Positions 16,701 through 24,887 of a DNA stretch of 64,000 nt are shown here, piece after piece. Both the position numbers and the translations under genes were made by a program. How positions within the stretch are numbered: the stretch's first letter is position 1; each line of letters begins with the position of its first letter. This DNA is from Hyphomicrobiales bacterium (GTDB taxonomy: Bacteria > Pseudomonadota > Alphaproteobacteria > Rhizobiales > Rhizobiaceae), in NCBI GenBank assembly GCA_900473175.1, contig UCKM01000008.1:268893-332892 (forward strand), given 5' to 3'. A model generated the notes under the pieces. The model saw only the letters and a program-made list of their open reading frames with translations. It had not been told where the DNA came from and made no database searches.

Positions 16701-17751
16701 CATGGCTTTGCATCTCCTGCACCAGCCGTTCGTATGGAACAAGGTTGCGGGCACCCTCTGTTCTGGAGGAGGCAATGGCCTGGCAGACGTCGAGGACGCT
16801 GGCTCTTGAAGTGAGCTCAAAATTAAGCGGGAGGATCTGTTCCGTGCGGCAGATCGGTTCCAGGCTGGCCCGATTGGACAGGAGTAACCCATATTGCAGC
16901 GTATAGGTGCCGCTATAGCGGGCCAGCAGAATGGCAAAAGCGGCTGAAAGCAACAGCTCTGCTGATTGCCCGTGCTGGCCTGCATAAGTCTTGATATCGT
17001 TCCACAGCGCCGGGTCCAGTTGGAAGGGAGCACGCCGCCGCCTGGTTCCGGCATATCCGCTTGTGCTGAAGCGCGTCGGCAGGACAGTCGCATTATATTC
17101 CTCGCCGATCAGCTCACGCCAACAGGTCAGAGCGCTGGCGAAATCGTCGGTTTCCAGCCATGTTTCCTCGATTGCGCCGCGGTGGAGGCTGTCGTCGGCA
17201 AGTATGGGCAGGGACCTGCCGTCGACGAAGGCCACGAGGTCTTCCTGTAGCGCCGCGAGCGCCGCCTCGTCGCAGACGATGGGGTGGAGGACAATGGACG
17301 ATTCGAGCCCATCCTGCGAAATGATCAACTGACAGCGCGAAGCGACTCCATTCAGGAGGTCAAATGGCCGCGACACGAATGCCTGTCGCTGCTCATCCGC
17401 TTCCGGGGAAGTCAGGGGGTTGCTGTCGCTGCCCAGGGTTTCAACGGGTGATGTATCGCCGGAAAGGGCGAACTGTTCGATGCGACCGCCCGCGAAACGA
17501 CGAAAGCGGGTTCGCAAAGCGCTGTGCCGGTCCGCCAGTTTCACCAATGCGCCTTGCAATTGATCGAGGGTGACGGAAGCGCTCCACCGCAGTGTCAGGA
17601 CCTGCAACGGAAATACAGTGCTGTTGCCGATCTGCTCGAGGGACCAGATGCGCTTTTGCGCCAGGGTCAGGGGAAAACCGTCAGAAAATGTCTCGCCGTC
17701 GATTATCACCGGGTGGTAGTTGGCCGGCGCTGGCGTAAAGAGCTTGTTCAT
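13771..17751 (-). CDS. vbsS: Single-module NRPS, vicibactin synthetase (VbsS)
   Basis: 1326 residues from the ATG at 17751 (the open frame runs further upstream but over other genes). Domains: condensation-like about 25-440, adenylation about 470-960 (YIMYTSGSTGLPKG near 614, NGYGPTETIMTP, YRSGDLTRW, PNSKLDR), carrier about 980-1045 (FFSIGGNSLGAIR, pantetheine Ser near 1010) and thioesterase about 1060-1326 (GWSWGG, nucleophile Ser near 1140). In vicibactin biosynthesis VbsS tethers hydroxyornithine-based units and its TE trimerises and cyclises them. The condensation active site, normally HHxxxDG, reads HPIVCDE near 156-162, so the catalytic second histidine is replaced by proline. This supports TE-driven rather than C-driven chain growth. 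Confidence 0.92.
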   Translation of the reverse strand: MNKLFTPAPANYHPVIIDGETFSDGFPLTLAQKRIWSLEQIGNSTVFPLQVLTLRWSASVTLDQLQGALVKLADRHSALRTRFRRFAGGRIEQFALSGDTSPVETLGSDSNPLTSPEADEQRQAFVSRPFDLLNGVASRCQLIISQDGLESSIVLHPIVCDEAALAALQEDLVAFVDGRSLPILADDSLHRGAIEETWLETDDFASALTCWRELIGEEYNATVLPTRFSTSGYAGTRRRRAPFQLDPALWNDIKTYAGQHGQSAELLLSAAFAILLARYSGTYTLQYGLLLSNRASLEPICRTEQILPLNFELTSRASVLDVCQAIASSRTEGARNLVPYERLVQEMQSHEEREQEAIVKSLFEFRAPCAHSERVLHQRVKLAPRSDVELALIVSPNASGGLDAQFDYAEDLYEPAMIERAALHFSRILEQAVGRTGVRIKDIQLIGEDELRILSAPYDDDGANDDRPVHEHIAAHAARTPDKTAIIFADEVWSHGRLDQSANRLAHRLIKLGVGAEVSVAIAVKRSPEAIVGILATLKAGGAYIPVEPDHPTTRNHHILRDGGVKVILTHSWLLDRIPDGLDAIILELDRLDLSDEQDAAPDVRVHKDQLAYIMYTSGSTGLPKGVAVEHGPLTHHMQNTSRVYGMSEESRELPFLPFSSDGGHERWMNPLMEGGSIILPDHPLWTPEETLTVMRKHGANNASIPTTYLQQLAEWADLTDSAPPMRLYSFGGEGLAQQTFDLLSTALKSEWLINGYGPTETIMTPMVWKVRAGQKFEGTYAPIGRAVGNRRVYVLDPDLNPCPIGVTGELYIAGEGMARGYIGKPDTTADRFIPDPFAPDGGRLYRSGDLTRWREDGTVEFVGRVDHQVKLRGYRIELGEIEAALLQQDGVGEALVVLRDDEATKQKMLVAYVVPKQGLELDISAIHLALERALPAYMVPSAIVSLKSMPINPNSKLDRFALPAPTPMQRTIIEPETATEAEVLELWQQILNISPISVEDNFFSIGGNSLGAIRILSALRQRKPQDRTTIADLFNNPTVRSFAGIIEAGHDQSGSEVIVLRASGSRPMLYCFPGLLVSTREYVKLVDYLGADQPATGFICYSLSEQKQIGASVDEIIEGYVDYIRANSKGQPCYFLGWSWGGLLAYEAARRLGDEIDLRLITMVDVCDLGTEFAIGATPRFKQGERDQLHATVQDWLSRTAMRAEWDRLLGVMDADTYDQFLRFVGDEKDALPTDGPDISSREHTFWILIDNALIFRRHQLQPYDVPIHSWAADDSLNRGLNLIDWRRYSPRANPAEIISGTNHLHVIGSQAFHSRLAHRLKDAL

Positions 17752-17789
17752 ATCGTCACCGATTGTCGCTTGAAATGGGAGTGGGCCGT

Positions 17790-17993
17790 TCAGGCCATTG
17801 CCTGGCGCAAACCGAGAGGCCGTGGATCCACCCACAGCTCCTTGATCCTGGCAAGGCACGCATCGCGCGTGCCTGAATAGGGAACTTTGATCCATCCCAC
17901 CGGCATCGCCTTGTCGTCGGGCCAGACCGAATAGCGATGCTCCGCGTCGCGAACGACGCTCCAACTTTCTGGCAATTTCTCTACCGCCGACAT
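17790..17993 (-). CDS. vbsG: MbtH-like NRPS chaperone, at the vbsG position
   Basis: 67 residues from the ATG at 17993 with GAGGAG just upstream. MbtH signatures are present: YSVWPDDKAMPVGW and KELWVDPRPLG. MbtH proteins bind and activate adenylation domains. It is the first gene of the minus-strand operon, 38 bp before vbsS and directly behind a TAAAT-N16-CGT promoter. The gene order matches vbsGSO; that VbsG is an MbtH-like protein is inferred from this match. A longer in-frame start at 18026 would enter the promoter and is rejected. Confidence 0.85.
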   Translation of the reverse strand: MSAVEKLPESWSVVRDAEHRYSVWPDDKAMPVGWIKVPYSGTRDACLARIKELWVDPRPLGLRQAMA

Positions 17994-18029
17994 CCGCAGA
18001 CTCCTCAACAAGACGAACATGACCAAGAG

Positions 18030-18053
18030 ACGCAGGAGCGCGCCGGCGATTTA
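18030..18053 (-). promoter_or_regulatory. RpoI/PvdS-type ECF promoter for vbsGSO
   Basis: On the minus strand TAAAT (18053-18049), a 16-bp spacer and CGT (18032-18030), followed by C. This is the layout of PvdS-family iron-starvation promoters. The CGT lies 37 bp before the MbtH-like ATG. Its twin for vbsADL is on the other strand 35 bp away, and both read TAAATCG-N14-CGTC. Confidence 0.72.
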
Positions 18054-18087
18054 AGCAAAACGAATAAATTTTTTTCGAGGGACAGCC

Positions 18088-18111
18088 TAAATCGGTGCGA
18101 TGGCAATTCGT
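18088..18111 (+). promoter_or_regulatory. RpoI/PvdS-type ECF promoter for vbsADL
   Basis: TAAAT (18088-18092), a 16-bp spacer and CGT (18109-18111), then C. The ATG of vbsA is 54 bp downstream. In Rhizobium leguminosarum vbsGSO and vbsADL both need RpoI, which agrees with matched divergent promoters here. Confidence 0.72.
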
Positions 18112-18165
18112 CACTGCTTGGAACCACCGCGAAGAAAAAATGCAGCATCGGCTGCGGAGCACGCC

Positions 18166-19185
18166 ATGAACCCCACACATCATGCCAGAGACAAGCGACG
18201 CGATACGCTGTCCCCAGCGAGCAGTTACCTCAGATACGCATTCATGCCTCAACCCAACCGGCTGGACGTCTCGACACCAGGCGGCACCCATACGGTCTCG
18301 GTAGACACCGGTCCGGATGGATTGACGCTGGGATTGCCAAACCTGGCGCCAACCGAAACGGTGCAGGTCTTGAGCGCAGCGGTCGAATTCATGTCCGCGC
18401 AATCGCGCGATGGCGGCTCTATCGAGGTGACCAATGTGCACACACTGGAATTTCCGCTCGGCGATCTCAAACGCAATCGGCTGACCGTGGATCCGCGCGC
18501 TTTCTGGCAATGGCCAGCCCCATGGATTGCAAAGCCGGCTTATCCAAATCCGCAAGTGCATGTCGTCAGCAATGGTCAGTACCATCCGAAGCGGCCGGCC
18601 AAACCGTCCGGCGTCGTTTATGAGCGCTATATTCCCTGGCTCGACCAGCACCTCTCATTGCGCGTCGCCGATCCGATAGCGGATATCGAGCACTTCCATC
18701 GCTGGATGAATGACGAACAGGTCAATGTGATTTGGGAGGATGGCGGCGACCGGCAGAAGCATCTTGGCATTCTCGAGGACCGGCTGCGCGACCCGCATAT
18801 GCTTGGGCTCATCGGCTGCTTCGATGGGGTTCCATTCGGCTATTTCGAAGTCTACTGGGCCAAGGAAAACCGGCTCGGGCCCTACTACGACGCGCAGGAT
18901 TATGATCGCGGCTGGCATGTCGCCATCGGCGAACCGGCCTATCGCGGCAAGCAATGGATTACCGCCTGGCTGCCGTCCTTGATGCATTTCATCTTCCTCG
19001 ATGATCCACGCACGCAGCGCATCGTCGGCGAACCGCGCGCCAGTCACGAACAACAGATCCGTAATCTCGATCGGTCGGGGTTTGCCAAGGTCAAGCATTT
19101 CGATTTCCCGCACAAGCGCGCCATGCTGGTGATGCTGACGCGCGAACGCTTCTTCGGCGACCGTCTGTGGGCGCCGGCGCCATGA
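18166..19185 (+). CDS. vbsA: Hydroxyornithine N5-acyltransferase (VbsA, IucB/RhbD-like GNAT)
   Basis: 339 residues from the ATG at 18166 (GGAG upstream); an internal ATG at 18244 would give 313 residues and cannot be excluded. The C-terminal half is the siderophore GNAT fold: HFHRWMNDEQVNVIWEDGG, PFGYFEVYWAKENRLGPYYD, DRGWHVAIGEPAYRGK and RIVGEPRASHEQQIRNLDRSGF. VbsA transfers (R)-3-hydroxybutyryl from CoA to the hydroxylamine of N5-hydroxyornithine. First gene of the tightly coupled vbsADL operon. Confidence 0.9.
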   Translation: MNPTHHARDKRRDTLSPASSYLRYAFMPQPNRLDVSTPGGTHTVSVDTGPDGLTLGLPNLAPTETVQVLSAAVEFMSAQSRDGGSIEVTNVHTLEFPLGDLKRNRLTVDPRAFWQWPAPWIAKPAYPNPQVHVVSNGQYHPKRPAKPSGVVYERYIPWLDQHLSLRVADPIADIEHFHRWMNDEQVNVIWEDGGDRQKHLGILEDRLRDPHMLGLIGCFDGVPFGYFEVYWAKENRLGPYYDAQDYDRGWHVAIGEPAYRGKQWITAWLPSLMHFIFLDDPRTQRIVGEPRASHEQQIRNLDRSGFAKVKHFDFPHKRAMLVMLTRERFFGDRLWAPAP

Positions 19186-20582
19186 CGGCAAAACCGAAGC
19201 ATGCCTATTTTGCGCCGGATGATCTCAATGATCCGGCATTGACCCGGCTGATTTTCCGGCTCGGCCTTCCAGCGGTCGCAGGTCTTTCGATCAATGCTGT
19301 CCATCACACGATCAACATGGTTTTTGTCGGGATGATCGGCAGTCACGAGATCGCGGCCATCACCGTTGTCCTGCCGATCCTCATGATGATCGGCGCGATC
19401 GGTGAGGGTCTCGGCGTCGGCGTTGCGAATGCAGTCGGCCGCTCCCTCGGTGCCGGTGATCCGCAGCGGGCCAATATCACGGCCTCGACCTCTGTCATGC
19501 TGGCAATACCGCTCGGCTTCGCACTGACAGGCGGCATCCTTCTGTTCAAACGCGAGTTGCTGGTTCTTTTCGGCGCCAGTGAGGCCATCCTGCCGCTGGC
19601 CGAACACTATCTCTCCATCGTTGCGTTCTCTGTGACCTTGACGATGCTTCAGATCCTTTCGGATTTCATCGCAATCTCGGAAGGAAACACCCGCTTCAGC
19701 ATGTGGACGTTGATGGGCTGTTTCGCTCTCAATATCGCGCTCGACCCGATCATGATTTTCGGGTTCGGCTTTGGCCTCGCCGGTGCCGCCATCGCCACGA
19801 TGCTCTCGCAAATTGCGGCCCTTGGTGCCTATTTCGTCTATTTTCGCCGACATGTCGGGACCCTGCATCTCGCCGCGCGTTTTGCCCAATTTCGCGCCTG
19901 TATCCTCAAACCGGTTCTGCTCATAGGGTTGCCGACGACATTGACGAGCATGTTGAGCAGCATCAGTTTTGCAGTGCTGTTCGCATTTGCCGGGCTTTAC
20001 CGGGGTGATGCCGGCATTGCCGGTATTGGCATAGCGATGCGCGTCCTCACCCTCGGCATGCTCCCTGTCATCGGCCTTTCGCTGGGCGGGCAGGCGGTGC
20101 TGAGCTTTGCATGGGGCGCCAAACACCCGGCGCGGCTGCTTGCCGCCTCGACCATGCTTCTCAAGCTCACGTCCGGGTTTGCCATTCTCTATGGCCTCGG
20201 CGCCGTGGTCCTGCGCGATCAGATCACAGCAATTTTCACCAACGATCCCGGGATAGCCTCAATCGCGGCGATCGCCATTCTGGTCACCCACATTCCCTTC
20301 ATCTTCTTCGGGCTGCGGCAGATCCTCGTGGTCCTGTTGCAGGCACAGGGGCGGGCACGTCTGGCGGCGTTGATCAGCGTTGCGCAGAATGGCTGTTTTC
20401 TGCTGCCGCTCCTCCTGGTCCTTCCGCATTGGCTCGGCTTCGAGGGCGTCCTTGCCAGCCTCTTTCTTGCCCCGGCACTGACGGCGCTTCTGTCGAGTGC
20501 GATCCTGTTCATGGTCCTGCGCCAGCTGCGCCGACCTTCGTCCGTCCAAGTCTTCAACACAGTGTCTGAGAGGGCATCATGA
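19182..20582 (+). CDS. vbsD: MATE-family efflux transporter (VbsD), probable siderophore exporter
   Basis: 466 residues starting in an ATGA overlap with vbsA. Twelve-helix MATE architecture with the two-fold repeat: LPAVAGLSINAVHHTINMVFVGMIG split over the first helices, GVANAVGRSLGAGDP in the first half and AMRVLTLGMLPVIGLSLGGQAVL in the second. It occupies the vbsD position between vbsA and vbsL. Export of the finished siderophore across the inner membrane is the most likely role, inferred from position. Confidence 0.85.
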   Translation: MTAKPKHAYFAPDDLNDPALTRLIFRLGLPAVAGLSINAVHHTINMVFVGMIGSHEIAAITVVLPILMMIGAIGEGLGVGVANAVGRSLGAGDPQRANITASTSVMLAIPLGFALTGGILLFKRELLVLFGASEAILPLAEHYLSIVAFSVTLTMLQILSDFIAISEGNTRFSMWTLMGCFALNIALDPIMIFGFGFGLAGAAIATMLSQIAALGAYFVYFRRHVGTLHLAARFAQFRACILKPVLLIGLPTTLTSMLSSISFAVLFAFAGLYRGDAGIAGIGIAMRVLTLGMLPVIGLSLGGQAVLSFAWGAKHPARLLAASTMLLKLTSGFAILYGLGAVVLRDQITAIFTNDPGIASIAAIAILVTHIPFIFFGLRQILVVLLQAQGRARLAALISVAQNGCFLLPLLLVLPHWLGFEGVLASLFLAPALTALLSSAILFMVLRQLRRPSSVQVFNTVSERAS

Positions 20583-21763
20583 ACAAAGCCATGCCACCAC
20601 AAGAATTCAATCTGGAAATGCCGGACGACCTGTTCTCGCCGGTCGACGTCGCCGCGTTCAACGCCGTTTCGCCGCCAATTTTCCAAACGTCGCTCTTTAC
20701 CTATGACACCTATGAAGCGATGGAGGACGTCTTCGCCGGCCGTTCACGCAATTACATCTATTCGCGCGGCGACAATCCGACGGTGCGCGAGTTTGAGCTG
20801 CTCACCGCTCGGCTGGAAGGCGCCGAGGACGGGCGCGGTTTTTCCAGCGGTACGGCGGCCATCACCGCCACGATCCTCAGCCTCGTCGAGGCGGGTGACC
20901 GGGTCGTCGCTGTCCAGCACCTTTACAATGATATCTATCGGCTCTTCGTGAAACTGCTTGCCCGCTTTGGGGTGACCGTGAATTTCGTCGACCCGTCCAA
21001 CCACGATGAAGTGCGTGCTGCCCTGCCGGGCGCGAAGTTGCTCTATCTTGAAAATCCGACATCCATGGTCTTCGAGCTGCAGGATATCGAAGCGCTGACG
21101 TCGATGGCCAAGGAACATGGCGTAACCACCGTCATCGACAATTCCTGGGCGACACCGCTGTTTCAAAGGCCGATCAAGCATGGCGTGGATATCGTCATCC
21201 ACGCGGCATCGAAATATCTCGGCGGCCACAGCGATACGGTCGCCGGCGTCGTTGTTGGGCCCCGCGATCTCATCGCGAGGATCAACAGCTCAACCTATCC
21301 ATATATCGGCGCAAAACTCTCACCTTTCGAGGCCTGGCTGCTCCTGCGCGGCATGCGCACGCTCAAAGTGCGATTGAAGGAGCACATGCATAATGGACTC
21401 GTGCTTGCCAAGCACCTGCAGCGGCATCCGGATATTGCTCTCGTGCGCCATCCGGCCTTTTCCAATCATCCGGGCAAGAAAACCCTGACGGGCTTTTCGG
21501 GACTCTTCGCCTTTGATCTCAATCCCGACATCGACGTCGCCGGTTTCGTCAACGCGCTGCGCCATATCCGGCTTGGGGTCAGCTGGGGCGGACCGGAGAC
21601 GCTCGTCGTTCCAGCCAAGGCAGCCTTGCAGATTCCAGACCGCATGACTTCGTTCGTTCGCTTCGGCGTGAACCCGCAAACCATCCGCTTTGCCGTTGGC
21701 CTTGAGGAGCCGGAAATCATCTGGAACGACATCCAGCAGGCCCTCCACAATGCGCGGCTGTAG
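20579..21763 (+). CDS. vbsL: PLP-dependent epimerase of the Cys/Met-metabolism fold (VbsL)
   Basis: 394 residues, ATGA overlap with vbsD. Cys/Met metabolism PLP-enzyme fold: YSRGDNPTVREFE, SSGTAAITATILSLVEAGD, VIDNSWATPLFQRP and the PLP lysine in ASKYLGGHSDTVAG (Lys212). The family normally contains cystathionine lyases and synthases, but in the vbsADL position VbsL performs epimerisation of the ornithine unit from L to D in vicibactin synthesis. Automatic annotation would probably call it cystathionine beta-lyase. Confidence 0.85.
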   Translation: MNKAMPPQEFNLEMPDDLFSPVDVAAFNAVSPPIFQTSLFTYDTYEAMEDVFAGRSRNYIYSRGDNPTVREFELLTARLEGAEDGRGFSSGTAAITATILSLVEAGDRVVAVQHLYNDIYRLFVKLLARFGVTVNFVDPSNHDEVRAALPGAKLLYLENPTSMVFELQDIEALTSMAKEHGVTTVIDNSWATPLFQRPIKHGVDIVIHAASKYLGGHSDTVAGVVVGPRDLIARINSSTYPYIGAKLSPFEAWLLLRGMRTLKVRLKEHMHNGLVLAKHLQRHPDIALVRHPAFSNHPGKKTLTGFSGLFAFDLNPDIDVAGFVNALRHIRLGVSWGGPETLVVPAKAALQIPDRMTSFVRFGVNPQTIRFAVGLEEPEIIWNDIQQALHNARL

Positions 21764-21794
21764 CATTCGGGCCACATCAAAGCGTTGAACCTTC

Positions 21795-21837
21795 AAGGCG
21801 CGGCAAAAAAGTCCGCAAATCTGCTCTGGCGCCTTGA
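21795..21837. repeat. Inverted repeat with 27-nt loop after vbsL
   Basis: CAAGGCGC (21795-21802) pairs with GCGCCTTG (21830-21837). There is no T-run. It lies between the vbsL stop and the IRO box of the receptor gene and may act as a weak transcript end or processing site. Confidence 0.4.
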
Positions 21838-21848
21838 CTTCAATAAGA

Positions 21849-21863
21849 TGATAAATGTAGTCA
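21849..21863 (+). promoter_or_regulatory. Iron-responsive operator (IRO box) before the TonB receptor
   Basis: TGA-TAAATGTAG-TCA fits TGA-N9-TCA and runs into TCATGTTTTAA, the same right arm as at the esterase and rpoI boxes. A second perfect inverted repeat, CATGTT-TT-AACATG (21862-21875), overlaps it. It lies 70 bp before the receptor ATG. Confidence 0.68.
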
Positions 21864-21931
21864 TGTTTTAACATGAGTACAAAACTCAAATAATTTCTCG
21901 AGCAGCGTCAATGTTTTACAGGGGGTTAGTC

Positions 21932-24100
21932 ATGCGAGATTGCAGGACTGGAATGCGCGGTGACGTCAATTCGGCGGGACACCGTGCGCGTTTGCTGATG
22001 ACGACGTCAATCGCCGGATTGCTGCTGGCAAATGCGGCCGTCGCGCAGGAAACGCCGAACGTTCAATTGAACACCATCGTTATCGACAGCAATTCCAGCC
22101 CCGTCGGACCGGATACGGGTTACATTGCCAAGAACACAAATACAGGCACGAAAACCGACACGCCGATCCGCGAGATACCCCAATCGATTTCGGTTGTAAC
22201 CCGCGAGCAGATGGACGACCGGATCACCGAAAAGATCGAGGACGCGATTTCCTACACCTCCGGTGTCACCGCTTCTCCCTGGGGCGTCGACGACCGCTTC
22301 GATCAGTTCCTGATCCGAGGCTTCGATGTCGGCCCCTATGCGGTGTTTCGCGACGGCCTCCCGCAGAAGGCCATCGATTTCTCCGGCTTCAAGGTGGAGC
22401 CGTATGGGCTTGAGCGCGTCGAGGTACTCAAGGGACCGGCCTCGGTTCTTTATGGCGACAACGATGTAGGCGGCTTGGTCAATCTTGTCACCAAGCGGCC
22501 GACGAAAGACCCGCTCTATAGCGCCTATGCCGGTTACGGCTCCTTCAACACCTACGAAGTCGGGATCGACGCAGGCGGACCGCTCGACAAGGATGGCGTC
22601 TGGACCTATCGCTTGACCGGCCTCTTCCGCGATGGGGCGCTGGAAACGGACTTCTCCAAGAACAACCGCGTGTTCATCGCGCCCGCAATTACCTGGTCGC
22701 CGAGCGCCGATACGTCATTGACGATCCTTGCGAACTACCAGTGGGACGAACTCACGCCCAATACGTTCCTCCCTGTTGCCAATCCGGCATTCCCGGACCT
22801 TCCGAAATTCTCGCGCAGCTTCACGACGTCGGACCCGAATTTCGATCGGTTCGACGCTAATCACGGGTCTATCGGCTATCAGTTCGAACACAGCTTCAAC
22901 GAAGCATGGACGGTGCGCCAGAACCTGCGCTACTCGTCGCAGGACACCGATTACCGGCATCTCTACTATTCCAGCATGATCGATGATCACACGCTGAACC
23001 GCACGGCGTTTACTGTTGACGAGACGGCAACGATCTTCAGCGTCGATAATGGCGTGCAGTATGATTACGACGGTACGCGTATCAAGAACACCCTGCTGAT
23101 GGGCCTGGATTACACACGCCAGACAGTTGATGGGCAGAACGGCTTCGATACCGGCCCGAGTCTCGACATAAACGATCCGGTCTATGGGATCGACGTGCCG
23201 GCACCCGCAATCTATCTCGACCGCCGCCAGACAGTCGATCAAATCGGTCTCTATGCGCAAAACCAGACCAAGTTCGACGATCGCTGGATACTGACGCTTG
23301 GCGGGCGCCAGTCATGGGTAACCAACAAGAACTTTGATCGCCTCAGCGAAGTCACCGACAAGCAGGATGATGATGCATTCACCGGCAAGGTCGGGCTCGG
23401 GTACCTCTTCGACAATGGCTTGACGCCATACGTAAGTTACTCGGAATCCTTTACGCCCATCATCGGGCAGGGATCGACCGGCCAGACGTTCGCGCCGTCG
23501 GAAGGCAAGCAGTATGAAGCCGGCGTCAAGTATGAACCCGGCTTCTTCCCGGGAACGGTGACCGGTTCGGTATTCGAGATCACCAAGTCCAATGTCCTCA
23601 CCCCGGATCCGGACGACCCGAACTTCCAGGTGCAGACCGGCGAGGTTCGCCACCGCGGCTTCGAGATGGAGTCGGTCGTCAATCTCTTTCACGGCGTTAG
23701 CCTGATTGGTAGCTATACCTACCTTGATGCTGAAATCACCTCCAGCAACGCGCCGGGTGAAGAGGGTAATCGTCCAGCCCTCGTACCGGAAAATCAGGCG
23801 GCGCTTTGGGCGAAGTATACGTTCGAGACGGGAGTGCTCGAAGGGCTCAGCATCGGTTCCGGCGTTCGCTATGTCGGCAGCACCTTTGGCGACAATACCA
23901 ATCAGATCAAAGTGGACAGTTATACGCTTGTCGATGCGGCGATCAGCTATGAAAGGAACGGCTGGAAAGGGTCGCTCAAGGCAAGCAACCTGTTCGACAA
24001 GGAATATTACTCGACCTGCGCCGGCGACGATAACGGCAATCCGATGTGCATCTATGGCGAGGGCCGTGTCATCATGGCTACCCTCTCTGCGAAGTTCTGA
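21932..24100 (+). CDS. fhuA: TonB-dependent ferric-hydroxamate siderophore receptor (FhuA-like)
   Basis: 722 residues from the ATG at 21932, chosen because GGGGG lies eight bases upstream; the ATG at 21911 has none. Signal peptide around RLLMTTSIAGLLLANAAVAQ. Plug domain features: PIREIPQSISVVTREQMDDR, YTSGVTASPWGVDDR, LIRGFDVG, VEVLKGPASVLYGDNDVGGLVNLVTKRP in pieces. The barrel ends with the canonical outer-membrane C terminus (MATLSAKF, terminal Phe). It is followed after 7 bp by fhuC, so receptor and importer are probably co-transcribed. The likely ligand is the vicibactin-type siderophore made by the neighbouring genes. Confidence 0.92.
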   Translation: MRDCRTGMRGDVNSAGHRARLLMTTSIAGLLLANAAVAQETPNVQLNTIVIDSNSSPVGPDTGYIAKNTNTGTKTDTPIREIPQSISVVTREQMDDRITEKIEDAISYTSGVTASPWGVDDRFDQFLIRGFDVGPYAVFRDGLPQKAIDFSGFKVEPYGLERVEVLKGPASVLYGDNDVGGLVNLVTKRPTKDPLYSAYAGYGSFNTYEVGIDAGGPLDKDGVWTYRLTGLFRDGALETDFSKNNRVFIAPAITWSPSADTSLTILANYQWDELTPNTFLPVANPAFPDLPKFSRSFTTSDPNFDRFDANHGSIGYQFEHSFNEAWTVRQNLRYSSQDTDYRHLYYSSMIDDHTLNRTAFTVDETATIFSVDNGVQYDYDGTRIKNTLLMGLDYTRQTVDGQNGFDTGPSLDINDPVYGIDVPAPAIYLDRRQTVDQIGLYAQNQTKFDDRWILTLGGRQSWVTNKNFDRLSEVTDKQDDDAFTGKVGLGYLFDNGLTPYVSYSESFTPIIGQGSTGQTFAPSEGKQYEAGVKYEPGFFPGTVTGSVFEITKSNVLTPDPDDPNFQVQTGEVRHRGFEMESVVNLFHGVSLIGSYTYLDAEITSSNAPGEEGNRPALVPENQAALWAKYTFETGVLEGLSIGSGVRYVGSTFGDNTNQIKVDSYTLVDAAISYERNGWKGSLKASNLFDKEYYSTCAGDDNGNPMCIYGEGRVIMATLSAKF

Positions 24101-24107
24101 GGGCGCA

Positions 24108-24887
24108 ATGACCGCCATGTCCTTTTCATTGAGTGAAGTCGGGTTCGAAGTCGCTGGCAGAACTTTGCTTCATCCATTGACCCTGGACATTCCAGCTGGC
24201 GAGGTCGTCGGCATTCTTGGCCATAATGGCTCGGGAAAATCGACGCTTCTGAAGATATTGGCGCGCTTCCAGTATCCGACGAGAGGGCGTGCCAAATGTC
24301 TCGGTCAGGATCTTGCATCCTTCCGTACCAAGTCCTATGCGCGAAAGGTTGCCTATCTGCCGCAGCAGGCGCCGGATACTGACGGCATGACGGTCATGGA
24401 GGTGGTAGCGCTTGGCCGGTACCCCTGGCATGGCGCCCTTGGCCGGTTCACCGGTGCCGACAGGGCGAAGGTGGCCGAAGCGCTTAAACTGACGTCGATG
24501 ACCGCAATGGCTGATCGCGTCGTCGACACCTTGTCGGGAGGCGAGCGCCAGCGCGCCTTTCTCGCCATGCTCATCGCGCAGGACACGGAATGCCTGTTGC
24601 TTGATGAGCCCATATCCGCGCTCGATATCAGTCACCAGATCGAGGTCATGCAACTGATCCGGATGCTTGCGCACGACCACAACAAATCCGTGCTCATCGT
24701 CCTGCACGACATCAACATGGCAGCGCGCTACTGCGATCGGCTGATTGCGCTGTCGAGCGGCAAGCTGGTTGCCCATGACGAGACGCAAGCATTAGTCACA
24801 GCGGACAGGCTTGGCGCCATTTACGGCGTCCGCATGGGGATATTTCACCATCCGCAAACGCAATCGCCAATCAGCTATGTGCTCTGA
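24108..24887 (+). CDS. fhuC: Ferric-hydroxamate ABC transporter ATPase FhuC
   Basis: 259 residues starting at the ATG at 24108. Walker A GHNGSGKST, Q-loop YLPQQ, signature LSGGERQR, Walker B LLLDEP and the H-loop VLHDINMAARYCDR, all typical of the FecE/FhuC group. It powers the FhuB permease in the inner membrane. Confidence 0.95.
   Translation: MTAMSFSLSEVGFEVAGRTLLHPLTLDIPAGEVVGILGHNGSGKSTLLKILARFQYPTRGRAKCLGQDLASFRTKSYARKVAYLPQQAPDTDGMTVMEVVALGRYPWHGALGRFTGADRAKVAEALKLTSMTAMADRVVDTLSGGERQRAFLAMLIAQDTECLLLDEPISALDISHQIEVMQLIRMLAHDHNKSVLIVLHDINMAARYCDRLIALSSGKLVAHDETQALVTADRLGAIYGVRMGIFHHPQTQSPISYVL

Noticed and set aside
17752..18651. Open minus-strand frame extending the NRPS to 1626 residues
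   Set aside because: The first 300 codons run across the MbtH-like gene, both sigma-type promoters and the opposite strand of vbsA, and show no NRPS similarity. The start MNKLFTP at 17751 fits the C domain.
19044..20126. 360-codon minus-strand ORF opposite vbsA/vbsD
   Set aside because: Composition rich in Arg, Asp, Gln and His without any fold, typical of an antisense frame of a membrane-protein gene.
20579..21763. Cystathionine beta-lyase (methionine metabolism) as the primary call
   Set aside because: The fold fits, but the ATGA-coupled position behind vbsA and vbsD matches vbsL, so a siderophore epimerase is the better call.
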